Assembly (NCBI GenBank): GCA_046582495.1
Contig: JAYGEG010000099.1
Coordinates: 6,033 to 70,032 of the forward strand
DNA: 64,000 nucleotides
Source: TMED23 sp913054205
GTDB taxonomy: Bacteria; Pseudomonadota; Alphaproteobacteria; Rhodospirillales; UBA2165
Direction of reading: 5' to 3'
The notes beneath the pieces are model-generated. The model had not been told where the DNA came from, searched no databases, and was given only the letters and a program-made list of their open reading frames with translations. This document shows, in pieces, positions 1 to 8,277 of this stretch. The first letter of the stretch is position 1. Each line of letters opens with the position of its first letter. A program made the position numbers and the translations under genes.

Positions 1-16
1 ACAAATAAACCGGTGG

Positions 17-46
17 GTGGGCCAAATTACAATTTCGGCCCACTTT
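17..46. terminator. Hairpin downstream of the methyltransferase gene
   Basis: A 7-bp perfect inverted repeat (GTGGGCC at 17-23, GGCCCAC at 37-43) encloses a second short AAATT/AATTT stem. A three-base T run follows on the plus strand. It lies just past the stop of the minus-strand methyltransferase gene and could end that transcript or one entering from the left. The T tract is poor in both directions, so intrinsic termination is only a guess. Confidence 0.4.
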
Positions 47-55
47 ACCTGAAAA

Positions 56-961
56 TTATTTCTTCCTGGCATAGACCGTAACAAATATCTCAAGATGCAA
101 TAGATCGATCAAATTGAGCGAAATTCCAACGAGCGGCGCAAATATCGGCTCGGCCAATTTGCCCAACGGTAGTTTGCGAACCGCTGAAGGTGCTACCTTT
201 GACGTCCATTCGATTTTTTCAACGCTAAGACCATGATTCGACAACAGCTTTTGCAAATTTCGGCCGTTAAAATAATTCAAATGTTCAGGCGGAATGATAT
301 AGGGCTCATTTTTACCAAGAATATATCTGAACAAATTGTCAAAATTTGGCAAAGCGACGGCAAGCAAGCCATCGGACTTTAAAAGCTTTTGAGCCTTGCC
401 AATCCACTCATTGATATCCAGCACATGTTCGACAATCTGGCTCAAGATGATGACGTCGAAGCTATTGTCGGCTTCATTGAACTCTTCGAAGGGGATATTT
501 TGAGGTTCAAGATTGTTCATATCACTAGCGATTTTACGGTCGCTATTGGAAATCTCCAAAGCCGTTACGTCAAACCCCAAATTAATCGCTTCTCTGGTGA
601 TAAATCCGAAGCCGCAGGCCACATCAAACAGCGTCAATGCACCTTCAGGGCTTGTTGTTTTAACCAATGAATGAGCGGTGCCAACAATACGTTCAGCGTC
701 GACGGAGGAATTCGGCCAGTCCGCTTCTTTTTTAAGTATATCACTTAATGAAACCTCGGCTTCATCTCGGAAACTATTGTCGTGGGTATTATTAGTATAA
801 AAATCCACCAAGTACTCGAGAGATGGGCGAGGGTTTACAAAAACGTAGGAGCAATCCTGACAGCGATCGAGTTTAAACTCGCCGGCTTCAGTTGTTTTGC
901 TATTCCACAGGCTGACGGGAGCTGAACAGATCGGACAAGCATCCATCTTTAATTCAGACAT
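56..961 (-). CDS. Class I SAM-dependent methyltransferase with N-terminal zinc-ribbon-like motif
   Basis: A 301-residue protein. The N-terminus has two CxxC pairs (C9/C12 and C34/C37), as in small zinc ribbons that precede sugar or small-molecule methyltransferases. A Rossmann SAM-binding core follows, with the glycine-rich motif DVACGFGF near residue 115 and an acidic residue after beta 2 (ALEIS). The later motif LSQIVEHV is typical of the Methyltransf_23 type. Such proteins often modify nucleotide-linked sugars or O-antigen intermediates, but the substrate cannot be read from the sequence. It follows lpxC on the same strand after a gap of about 115 bp with a hairpin, so it may be a separate unit. 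The fold is clear; the role is open. Confidence 0.8.
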   Translation of the reverse strand: MSELKMDACPICSAPVSLWNSKTTEAGEFKLDRCQDCSYVFVNPRPSLEYLVDFYTNNTHDNSFRDEAEVSLSDILKKEADWPNSSVDAERIVGTAHSLVKTTSPEGALTLFDVACGFGFITREAINLGFDVTALEISNSDRKIASDMNNLEPQNIPFEEFNEADNSFDVIILSQIVEHVLDINEWIGKAQKLLKSDGLLAVALPNFDNLFRYILGKNEPYIIPPEHLNYFNGRNLQKLLSNHGLSVEKIEWTSKVAPSAVRKLPLGKLAEPIFAPLVGISLNLIDLLHLEIFVTVYARKK

Positions 962-1022
962 TTTCCAAAATCACCCTGTTATCGATTTTATTTTGCCAAC
1001 TACTCTCATGCATGTTGCACAG

Positions 1023-1045
1023 GATAACACCTATTCAGGGTTATC
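1023..1045. terminator. Stem-loop between lpxC and the methyltransferase gene
   Basis: GATAAC (1023-1028) pairs with GTTATC (1040-1045). After one bulged A, CCT pairs with AGG around a four-base loop. It lies about 30 bp past the lpxC stop. No T run follows on the minus strand, so it may be an attenuating or mRNA-stabilising hairpin, not a strong terminator. Confidence 0.3.
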
Positions 1046-1077
1046 TCGAACAGCGTCACTGGTAATTTAATGAATTT

Positions 1078-2085
1078 TTAGGCAGAAACGGCAGCTAAAT
1101 CAACAATTTCAGCTTCATTCGTTACAAAACCGGCCTCATCTGAATCGTCATTTTCTTCCGATTCGACATACCGCCAAGACGATGGGTTGGCAAATAGTGC
1201 TCGGAGCAATTGATTGGTTAAGGCATGACCGGCGCGAACACCTTTGTAACTACCACGTATAACAGCGCCCGACGTATAAAGATCACCAACCGCATCCAAA
1301 ACCTTATGGCGAACAAATTCGTCAGCGTAGCGTAACCCGTCTTCGTTCAGAACTTTGTCGTCTTCAATGATCACTACGTTGTCCAAAGAGCCGCCCAATC
1401 CCAGACCAGCGGCCCGAAGTTGTTCAACTTCATGCATAAACCCAAAGGTACGAGCGCGGGCAACTTCTTTTTTGAAAGTGCCATTTACCATGTTGACCGA
1501 AATCGCCTGCTTAGCAACGACTTTACTTTCAAAATCAATTTCAAAACTGACAGAGAAGGTATCGCTTGGCACAAGCTCTGCCATTTTGTCGCCGATTTCA
1601 ACGCGAACTGGTTTTAGAATTTCTATAACCCGGCGCAGTGCATCTTGTTCTTGCAGGCCTGCACATTCAATAAGAAATACAAATGGTTGCGCACTGCCAT
1701 CCATTACAGGAACTTCAGGGCCATTTACGTCTACATAAACGTTATCGACGCCGCAGCCAGCGAGAGCGGACATGAGATGCTCAATTGTACTGATGGTAAC
1801 GCCTTCTTCGACGCCAATCGTCGTGCACATGCGGGTATCTACAACGTTGTCCCAGCGCGCTTCAATCTCTTTAGATCCAGGAATATCGGTGCGGCGAAAT
1901 ATAACACCTGTATTCGCTTCAGCTGGTTTCAAGGTAAGGGAGACTTTTTCTCCGCTATGAAGCGCAATGCCGACGCAATTCATCGTCCGAAGAAGCGTTT
2001 TTTGCTTCTGCGGGTCCAACAATGATGCTTCAGGAGAAGCAGTCTCTATGTTTTTGGAAATTGTGTCCTGACCAATGTGGTTCAT
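1078..2085 (-). CDS. lpxC: UDP-3-O-acyl-N-acetylglucosamine deacetylase
   Basis: Catalyses the committed deacetylation step of lipid A synthesis in the cytoplasm, using a zinc ion. At 335 residues it is slightly longer than usual because of a leader of about 30 residues before the conserved TMNCVGIALHSG block and an acidic tail of about 25 residues. The three zinc ligands are present: H103 in STIEHLMSAL, H260 in RHKVLDAVGDL (with D264) and H287 in RAGHALTNQLL. The gene closes the dcw cluster behind ftsZ, a common position for lpxC in Proteobacteria. The product implies an outer membrane containing lipid A. Confidence 0.97.
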   Translation of the reverse strand: MNHIGQDTISKNIETASPEASLLDPQKQKTLLRTMNCVGIALHSGEKVSLTLKPAEANTGVIFRRTDIPGSKEIEARWDNVVDTRMCTTIGVEEGVTISTIEHLMSALAGCGVDNVYVDVNGPEVPVMDGSAQPFVFLIECAGLQEQDALRRVIEILKPVRVEIGDKMAELVPSDTFSVSFEIDFESKVVAKQAISVNMVNGTFKKEVARARTFGFMHEVEQLRAAGLGLGGSLDNVVIIEDDKVLNEDGLRYADEFVRHKVLDAVGDLYTSGAVIRGSYKGVRAGHALTNQLLRALFANPSSWRYVESEENDDSDEAGFVTNEAEIVDLAAVSA

Positions 2086-2144
2086 ACTGAATTTTTAACT
2101 TTCGTGTACCGTAGATTTTGAGACCCAATATTGCCATTAGTGGC

Positions 2145-2190
2145 TTGAGTACCCTGAGAGTGTTGTAGCAACGCCCCCGTGAGTACTCAA
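2145..2190. other. Inverted repeat between ftsZ and lpxC
   Basis: TTGAGTAC (2145-2152) and GTACTCAA (2183-2190) form perfect 8-bp arms about 30 bases apart, in the 160-bp gap between the ftsZ stop and the lpxC start. The right arm is part of the self-palindrome GAGTACTC. It could be a partial terminator after ftsZ, an mRNA hairpin or a protein site for separate lpxC control. The sequence does not decide. Confidence 0.35.
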
Positions 2191-2244
2191 ATCAACTAAT
2201 GTTGCAATATATTACGCCCAAAAGTGCCTTCTTTTAAATCAAGC

Positions 2245-4077
2245 CTAATTGGCCTGGCGACGTAAAAAGGCTGGAATATCAAGGACATCCTCCTCATCCT
2301 GGACTCCGGCCAAACGATCGGCTGGATCCAGATCACCAAGTAATGCTTGAGGGGGTGGTATGTCCTCTTCAGCTGTTTCAGCCATCGATTCGACGGGTGA
2401 TTCGTCAACAGCTTGTTCGACAATTGATTCCGAAATCGGGTCTGGCACCTCTTCGATTGCAGGCTCTTCGACAATTTCCGGCTCGGGCTCAGGTTCTGGC
2501 GCAGCTTCTGCCACAATTTCAGGTTCTGGCTCAGGCGTTAACTCTGGCGTTGGCTCGGGTTGAACTTCAACTGCTTCCTCGGCAACCATTTCGGCGACGG
2601 GTGCCTCTACTTTGGCTTCAGCCCGCTTTTTATCGCCGCGAGCCACACCGGTAACACGTTCAAACAAGCTCAAACCACTTTTCTTAGGTGCCTCTTCGAC
2701 CTCTGGTTCCTTATTGGCATTTACCATATCGGCAGCGGCAAAAGGATCAGCCGATGTTTCAGTTTCCACTGACGTCATCGTGCCGGCTGGAGCCGCTGGA
2801 ATGAAGACATCTTCTTCCTTTCGAACATTGGATAGGAAAGATGGAATTTTATCATCTTCCGGCAGCGGCGCTTCTTCAACCACGGTAGCATCAGTGACCT
2901 TCTCAGGCTCAGGCATTACTTCCGGCGTCACTTCTTGCTGAACTTCCGGTTTTACCTCTGGCCGCGGAATCATAGCTACGGGAGCAACCCGAGCCATCTG
3001 CGCAACGGGCGCTGCTTCTTTTGGCGTTGGAGTACTTAAGGCTTTTGGCTTTGCAACTGCGTCGGTGACGGTACGCACAATCGGCTCTGGCCGCACGCCG
3101 GCAACAGATTCAATACCTGTTGCAACAACGGACACACGTACTTTTCCTTCAAGCGCTTCGTCAAATGTGGAGCCAAAGATAATATTAGTTTCACCTTCCA
3201 CTTCGTCACGAATGCGGTTGGCAGCTTCATCCACTTCAAACAATGTGATGTCAGAACCAGCGGTAATGTTGATCAACACGCCTTTTGCGCCGCTCATAGA
3301 TATATCATCCAGTAATGGATTGGCGATTGCTTGTTCGGCGGCATCGGTTGCCCGGCGTTCGCCTTCGGCTTCACCGGTGCCCATCATAGCTTTGCCCATC
3401 TCGCTCATAACCGACTTAATGTCAGCAAAATCGAGATTGATCAGTCCTGGCATTACCATCAAATCAGTAACGCCCCTGACGCCAGAGTACAAAACATCAT
3501 CCGCCATTTTGAAAGCATCTGCGAATGTGGTTTTCTCGTTGGCGACGCGGAACAAATTTTGGTTCGGAATAATCAATAACGTATCGACATATTGTTGAAG
3601 CTCCTCCAACCCGGCTTCGGCCATCTTCATCCGGTTGGCACCTTCGAATTGAAAAGGTTTGGTGACGACACCAACTGTCAGGATGCCGTATTCCCGGGCG
3701 GCCTTGGCAATAACAGGAGCGGCGCCAGTTCCGGTACCACCACCAAGGCCAGCTGTGATGAACACCATATTGGCATCTCGCAAATGAGAGATAATTTCTT
3801 CCAAGGATTCTTCGGCTGCGGCGCGTCCAATATCTGGATTTGCGCCGGCACCAAGACCTTGAGTGATATTGATTCCCATCTGAATACGCTGATCTGACTT
3901 CGAATGTGATAGCGCTTGCGCATCTGAATTCGCGACGAGGAATTCAACGCCTTCCAGTCCTGAAGAAATCATATTGTTAACCGCATTTCCGCCGGCACCG
4001 CCGACGCCGACAACTGTTATGCGAGGTTTTAAATCCGACTCTACAGAGCCAGTTGGTAATGTAAGATTGATGCTCAT
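2245..4077 (-). CDS. ftsZ: Cell division protein FtsZ with long acidic linker
   Basis: Tubulin-like GTPase that forms the division ring. The start chosen is the ATG at 4077 (MSINLTLPTG), which has GGAGG five bases upstream; a TTG at 4095 would add six residues. The GTPase core fills about the first 320 residues, with the tubulin signature GGGTGTGAAP and the synergy loop NLDFADIKSVM. A linker of about 270 residues follows, very rich in Pro, Glu and Ala with PEPE-type repeats. The protein ends in the conserved tail DIPAFLRRQAN, which binds FtsA and other anchors. At 610 residues it is far longer than the roughly 385 of E. coli; long linkers are usual in alphaproteobacteria. It sits 117 bp after ftsA, the widest gap inside the cluster, which leaves room for its own promoter. 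Confidence 0.98.
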   Translation of the reverse strand: MSINLTLPTGSVESDLKPRITVVGVGGAGGNAVNNMISSGLEGVEFLVANSDAQALSHSKSDQRIQMGINITQGLGAGANPDIGRAAAEESLEEIISHLRDANMVFITAGLGGGTGTGAAPVIAKAAREYGILTVGVVTKPFQFEGANRMKMAEAGLEELQQYVDTLLIIPNQNLFRVANEKTTFADAFKMADDVLYSGVRGVTDLMVMPGLINLDFADIKSVMSEMGKAMMGTGEAEGERRATDAAEQAIANPLLDDISMSGAKGVLINITAGSDITLFEVDEAANRIRDEVEGETNIIFGSTFDEALEGKVRVSVVATGIESVAGVRPEPIVRTVTDAVAKPKALSTPTPKEAAPVAQMARVAPVAMIPRPEVKPEVQQEVTPEVMPEPEKVTDATVVEEAPLPEDDKIPSFLSNVRKEEDVFIPAAPAGTMTSVETETSADPFAAADMVNANKEPEVEEAPKKSGLSLFERVTGVARGDKKRAEAKVEAPVAEMVAEEAVEVQPEPTPELTPEPEPEIVAEAAPEPEPEPEIVEEPAIEEVPDPISESIVEQAVDESPVESMAETAEEDIPPPQALLGDLDPADRLAGVQDEEDVLDIPAFLRRQAN

Positions 4078-4212
4078 AATGGCCTCCAACTCCAAATCAT
4101 ATGCTCACCCGTCGAATTTGTTGGATTCTCCAACAGACGAGCAGCGTGTTCCCTCAATTTCCCCAATTGAGAACAAAAATTGCATTGCCCAGATTCTACG
4201 GGCAAAAGGTTA

Positions 4213-5478
4213 CTAAATGTTTTCACGTATCCACTGTCCAATTCTGCCGAATTTTCCACTCGGCACCTCTAATGAGCGCGACGACGTCATTGCCGCAGCC
4301 GCGCGTTGCTTTAAAATCACTTGAATAAGACCCGCAGGGGCCGAAAACGCAGGCCCATTAACGGATTCAGCCAATCCTTTGACGTAGTTTGGACGCCCCA
4401 AACGGACCTGTTTGTCCATCATTTCGGCGGCCAATTCGCGTACGCCAGTCAATTGACTGGCCCCGCCGGTGAGGACAACACGGCGCGCACCAGCTTTCTC
4501 GAATCCTGTTGGTTCGAGTTTTTCGCGAACCAACTCGTAGATTTCTTCGATACGCGGGCGAATGATTCCCACCAACATTGACCGCGAAATCTGATTTTCG
4601 CCGTCATCTTCCTCGCCAACGAGCGGTACTTTGATCACTTCCTGGTCATCTGAAGGGGATGGGACAGCGCTTCCGTAGAGCGTTTTCATGCGCTCGGCAT
4701 AAGCAACGGGTGTCGACAATCCACGCGCAATATCGTTCGTCACGTGATTGCCGCCGAGGGGCACCGAATCTGTATACACAACTTCGCCGTCAAAGAAGAC
4801 GGAAATGTCGGTCGTACCACCACCCATATCGATACTGATAACACCGAGCTCTTTTTCATCTTCGACGAGGCAGGCCAAACCGGCGGCATAAGGCGCGACA
4901 ACTTGGCTTTCAACATCCAAGTGGCAGCGATTTACGCAAGCCGTAATGTTTCGGAGCGCGCCGGCGGACGCCGTGATGACATGCATGTTAACACCGAGCT
5001 TTTCGCCATACATGCCACGCGGATCTTTAACGCCTGGATTGCCATCAATACTGTAAGCAACAGGTACAGTGTGAATGATTTGACGATCATCCACCTGTTG
5101 CGAATAAAGCCAAGTTGGATCGAGAGCGCGCTTAAGATCGACATCACTTATCTCGTGACCGGAGATCGCAACATCAAAGGAGATCAATTTAGATTTCGGA
5201 ACGCCGCCCGAAACGCAAAGCACGACATCTCGCACATTCTCGCCGGCCATTTGCTCAGCCGCTTCGACGGTTGTGCGTATTGAATCCTCAACCGCCACCA
5301 TATCGACAATATTGCCGTTCTTAATGCCTTTCGACACCTGGTGACCGACGCCGATCACCTCTGCCGCGCCATTTTCCAACGGCCGGGCGATGAAGCAGGC
5401 GACTTTGGTGGTGCCAACGTCAAGCGCTGTGATGAGACCAGTTCGATTGGCCGATTTTGAGGGTACTTTTTGTATCAT
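4213..5478 (-). CDS. ftsA: Cell division protein FtsA, actin-like FtsZ membrane tether
   Basis: Actin-family ATPase that links the FtsZ ring to the membrane and activates septal synthesis. The 421 residues carry the phosphate-1 loop ALDVGTTKVAC near the N-terminus, the phosphate-2 loop DMGGGTTDISVF, and the adenosine motif VVLTGGASQLTG. The C-terminal segment FGRIGQWIRENI fits the amphipathic membrane-targeting helix of the family. It begins 11 bp after ftsQ and precedes ftsZ, as in most Proteobacteria. Confidence 0.97.
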   Translation of the reverse strand: MIQKVPSKSANRTGLITALDVGTTKVACFIARPLENGAAEVIGVGHQVSKGIKNGNIVDMVAVEDSIRTTVEAAEQMAGENVRDVVLCVSGGVPKSKLISFDVAISGHEISDVDLKRALDPTWLYSQQVDDRQIIHTVPVAYSIDGNPGVKDPRGMYGEKLGVNMHVITASAGALRNITACVNRCHLDVESQVVAPYAAGLACLVEDEKELGVISIDMGGGTTDISVFFDGEVVYTDSVPLGGNHVTNDIARGLSTPVAYAERMKTLYGSAVPSPSDDQEVIKVPLVGEEDDGENQISRSMLVGIIRPRIEEIYELVREKLEPTGFEKAGARRVVLTGGASQLTGVRELAAEMMDKQVRLGRPNYVKGLAESVNGPAFSAPAGLIQVILKQRAAAAMTSSRSLEVPSGKFGRIGQWIRENI

Positions 5479-5489
5479 CTGTTTAAACT

Positions 5490-6443
5490 TTAAGTATCTC
5501 TTTCGCTGATTAATGTGCCGCCCGGATGGCGTTGAGGGCGCTTGTTTGGTTTTTTCGGCCTGATAGATGGCTTTCTAGATGTCGGAGGAAACTTCAAAAT
5601 CTCCTCTTTCTTAGCGCCTTTTTGGTTTTCTCGGATGACCACCCGGTCCGCCAAACGCAAATCCACGGTAATGAGATCTTTCGACAACAGATCGTGATTT
5701 TTGTCCAATTCGGCCAATTGCGACCAGGCCGCGCCGGGATCGTCTTCCGGTAGGCGGATTTCAATTTTGTTGTTCAAATGAAGGTTCCAACGGCGTCCGC
5801 CGACTCTAACGGCTGCCTTCACTTTGCCCGCCAGTTTTGGCTCCGTTGCTAAGACTTCAAATAGCTGGGCCGCGTGGCTGGGTGCATCTCGCCCGACAAT
5901 CACGATCAGATTGCTGTATTTGCTGACATCTTTTAGAGGGATTAACTCGCCATTGGTATCGATCAGAGAAAACTTTCCAACCCGCTGCCACAGCGCCATG
6001 GGTCGCCGCTCACTTAATTGGAGATGCACAACGTCAGGCAATTGACGCTCGATCACTGCATTGCGCACCCAGGGAAGTGCAACAACCCGGTCACGGGCCG
6101 CCTTTGGATCAAACGCCAGGATCGGCGCTCCTCTTTCAAGGCGTAGCGCTTTCAGCAAACTCTTTCGTGATGTTTCAAATCGTCCTTCGACAAAAATCTC
6201 GCGGACTGAAAAGCCGGTTTTAGCAGCACCTGCGATCACCATCCATTTGGCACGCTCGGTTGTTTCTTGAACCCAACCACTTTGCCAGAGCCACCAACCT
6301 GCGGTGCTTGCACTGCCAAACAAGGCGAGTATGAGACTAGCCGCCACGATAGGGTGGCGCCAAATCGGTTTTACCCGACGGCGGCGCAGGCCGCGTTTGG
6401 TGTCTTTATCGGATTTGAAGAAAAATGCCATCAATCGTCGCAT
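5490..6443 (-). CDS. ftsQ: Cell division protein FtsQ (POTRA domain)
   Basis: Bitopic inner-membrane divisome protein that joins FtsL/FtsB with the septal synthase. After a basic cytoplasmic leader there is one membrane span (about residues 30-50), then a POTRA domain beginning near VREIFVEGR with the typical GAPILAFD and WVRNAVIERQLPD motifs, and the FtsQ domain. The C-terminal tail is very basic (RKPSIRPKKPNKR). The start at 6443 is favoured by GGAGA eight bases upstream and gives a 13-bp overlap with ddl. Alternatives are TTG at 6464 and ATG at 6431; the latter would make an ATGA overlap but has no ribosome site. Confidence 0.94.
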   Translation of the reverse strand: MRRLMAFFFKSDKDTKRGLRRRRVKPIWRHPIVAASLILALFGSASTAGWWLWQSGWVQETTERAKWMVIAGAAKTGFSVREIFVEGRFETSRKSLLKALRLERGAPILAFDPKAARDRVVALPWVRNAVIERQLPDVVHLQLSERRPMALWQRVGKFSLIDTNGELIPLKDVSKYSNLIVIVGRDAPSHAAQLFEVLATEPKLAGKVKAAVRVGGRRWNLHLNNKIEIRLPEDDPGAAWSQLAELDKNHDLLSKDLITVDLRLADRVVIRENQKGAKKEEILKFPPTSRKPSIRPKKPNKRPQRHPGGTLISERDT

Positions 6444-7333
6444 GCTGCATTCTCCACTAACCAACTTACCAGTTCGTTAAACGAAATATTTGCATGAGCT
6501 GCTTGTTCAGGTACAAGAGATGTAGGCGTCATACCGGGCTGGGTGTTGATCTCCAACATGTAGAGATTTTTGCCGTCAAAGCGAATGTCGGCCCGGGAAA
6601 GACCACGGCATCCCAAAATCTCATGAGCCAATAGCGAAATCCGCATCGCTTCATCGTATATTTTCTTAGGTATATCGGCAGGCACCTGATGCTCTGAGCC
6701 GCCGTCGGCATATTTTGCGTCATAATCATAAAAGCCATGCCCAGTTGTAATCTCCGTTACCGCCAGCGGCCTATCTCCCATAACGGAAACCGTCAGCTCC
6801 CGGCCAGCAATAAATTTTTCCACCATCACATGGCGGCCAAAGGTCCATTCTTCTTCGCTTGGAATGTAATTGTCACCTTCCATCACAATATGAACACCGA
6901 CACTGGAACCTTCATTCAATGGCTTCACGACGAATGGCGGTTCCATTGCGCCGCCGGCAATAAGCTCTTCACGTGTCACGATTTTATGTTCGGCGACTTT
7001 AATGCCGGCGGCGGCGAACATCGACTTTGCCACCGGCTTATCCATTGCCAATGAAGATGCCAGCACACCGGAATGGGTGTAGGGAACATCCAGAATGTTG
7101 AGCAGACCTTGGATGCAACCGTCTTCACCGTAACGGCCATGCAGCGCATTGAAGACGGCATCCGGCTTTGGAAACAGCCGGGTTAAAAGTGCACCGACAT
7201 CACGCTGTACATCGATGGAGGTTACCCGGTATCCGGCTTCACTTAGCGCATTGCTGACGGCAGCGCCGCTCACCAACGACACTTCACGCTCGGCGGACCA
7301 CCCACCCATCAATACCGCGACGTGGCGCGTCAT
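6431..7333 (-). CDS. ddl: D-alanine--D-alanine ligase
   Basis: ATP-grasp ligase that makes the D-Ala-D-Ala dipeptide used by MurF. The 300-residue length is normal for DdlB. Visible motifs are the N-terminal GGWSAEREVSLVSG loop, HGRYGEDGCIQG, the ATP-binding lysine segment PPFVVKPLNEGSSVGV and the metal-binding end LEINTQPGMT. It overlaps murB by four bases and ftsQ by about a dozen, so translation is probably coupled. Confidence 0.97.
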   Translation of the reverse strand: MTRHVAVLMGGWSAEREVSLVSGAAVSNALSEAGYRVTSIDVQRDVGALLTRLFPKPDAVFNALHGRYGEDGCIQGLLNILDVPYTHSGVLASSLAMDKPVAKSMFAAAGIKVAEHKIVTREELIAGGAMEPPFVVKPLNEGSSVGVHIVMEGDNYIPSEEEWTFGRHVMVEKFIAGRELTVSVMGDRPLAVTEITTGHGFYDYDAKYADGGSEHQVPADIPKKIYDEAMRISLLAHEILGCRGLSRADIRFDGKNLYMLEINTQPGMTPTSLVPEQAAHANISFNELVSWLVENAACDD

Positions 7334-8277
7334 TGCGGCACCTCATCTACCTGAGGGTTTTCAGGAACGCCAATCCGGCGTATTTCCCATTCAAGCTGAA
7401 TGCCACTGGACTCAAAAACACGGCGGCGCACTTCTTCGCCGAGGCCTTCAAGATCTGCCGCCGTTGCCGAGCCTGTGTTGATCAAGAAATTGCAGTGTTT
7501 TTCCGAAACGATAGCCCCGCCGCGCATTAATCCCCGGCACCCTGCCTGATCAATGAGCTCCCACGCTTTAGCACCCGGAGGATTGGTGAAGGTGCTGCCG
7601 CCAGTCGGTGTTTTAACTGGCTGGGTTAAAGCACGCTCCGCCCGGATTTCTTTCATGCGGTCAGCTATTTCTCTGGTGTTACCAGGCTCACCTTTGAAAC
7701 TGGCATCTATGAAAATAAGATCAGCCGGTGCTTCGGAATGGCGATAGCTGTATTTCATCTCGGCGACCGAGAGCTCAATCAAATTGCCTTTAACGTCCAA
7801 TGCCCTGACCCGTTGGACAATGTCTTTTGTCTCGGACCCATAGGCCCCAGCATTCATACGCACGGCACCACCGACGGCACCCGGAATGCCGCATAAAAAC
7901 TCAAATCCCGCGATCCCACATTCCCGCGCGGCATTTGCCAGTCTGAGGTTCGAGACACCGCCCCCGGCTGTGATTTCCAAACCCTCCACAGATATTTTAG
8001 TAAACACCTCGCTAAGACGAATTACTACACCCGGAACACCGCCATCCCGCACCATCAAATTCGAGCCGATGCCAATAATTGTGATTGGTACATCGTCGGG
8101 TTTGTTTTGCAGAAAATTCATGAGATCATTTAAATCTGCCGGCCAGAACATCACTTCCGCCGGGCCGCCTACCCGGAACCAGGTGGATTTAGAAAGATCA
8201 GCATTCGTTTCGATCCGCCCGAGTGTTGCCGGTAATCTTGGAAACAGATCATCAGGGAATTTCGGCGCTGCCATCAT
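7330..8277 (-). CDS. murB: UDP-N-acetylenolpyruvoylglucosamine reductase
   Basis: FAD-dependent reductase that makes UDP-MurNAc from the MurA product. The 315 residues include the FAD-binding segments TWFRVGGPAEVMFWP and IGIGSNLMVRDGG, the GIPGAVGGAVRMNAGAYG core, and the catalytic region KTPTGGSTFTNPPG containing the active serine. ATGA-type four-base overlaps join it to murC upstream and ddl downstream. Confidence 0.97.
   Translation of the reverse strand: MMAAPKFPDDLFPRLPATLGRIETNADLSKSTWFRVGGPAEVMFWPADLNDLMNFLQNKPDDVPITIIGIGSNLMVRDGGVPGVVIRLSEVFTKISVEGLEITAGGGVSNLRLANAARECGIAGFEFLCGIPGAVGGAVRMNAGAYGSETKDIVQRVRALDVKGNLIELSVAEMKYSYRHSEAPADLIFIDASFKGEPGNTREIADRMKEIRAERALTQPVKTPTGGSTFTNPPGAKAWELIDQAGCRGLMRGGAIVSEKHCNFLINTGSATAADLEGLGEEVRRRVFESSGIQLEWEIRRIGVPENPQVDEVPQ

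Noticed and set aside
2360..2941. Long plus-strand frames opposite the FtsZ linker
   Set aside because: Antisense products of the repetitive Pro/Glu codons; Ser/Gly-rich low-complexity peptides with no own ribosome site.
4744..5283. 179-codon plus-strand frame opposite ftsA
   Set aside because: Complete overlap with conserved ftsA on the other strand and no recognisable domain.
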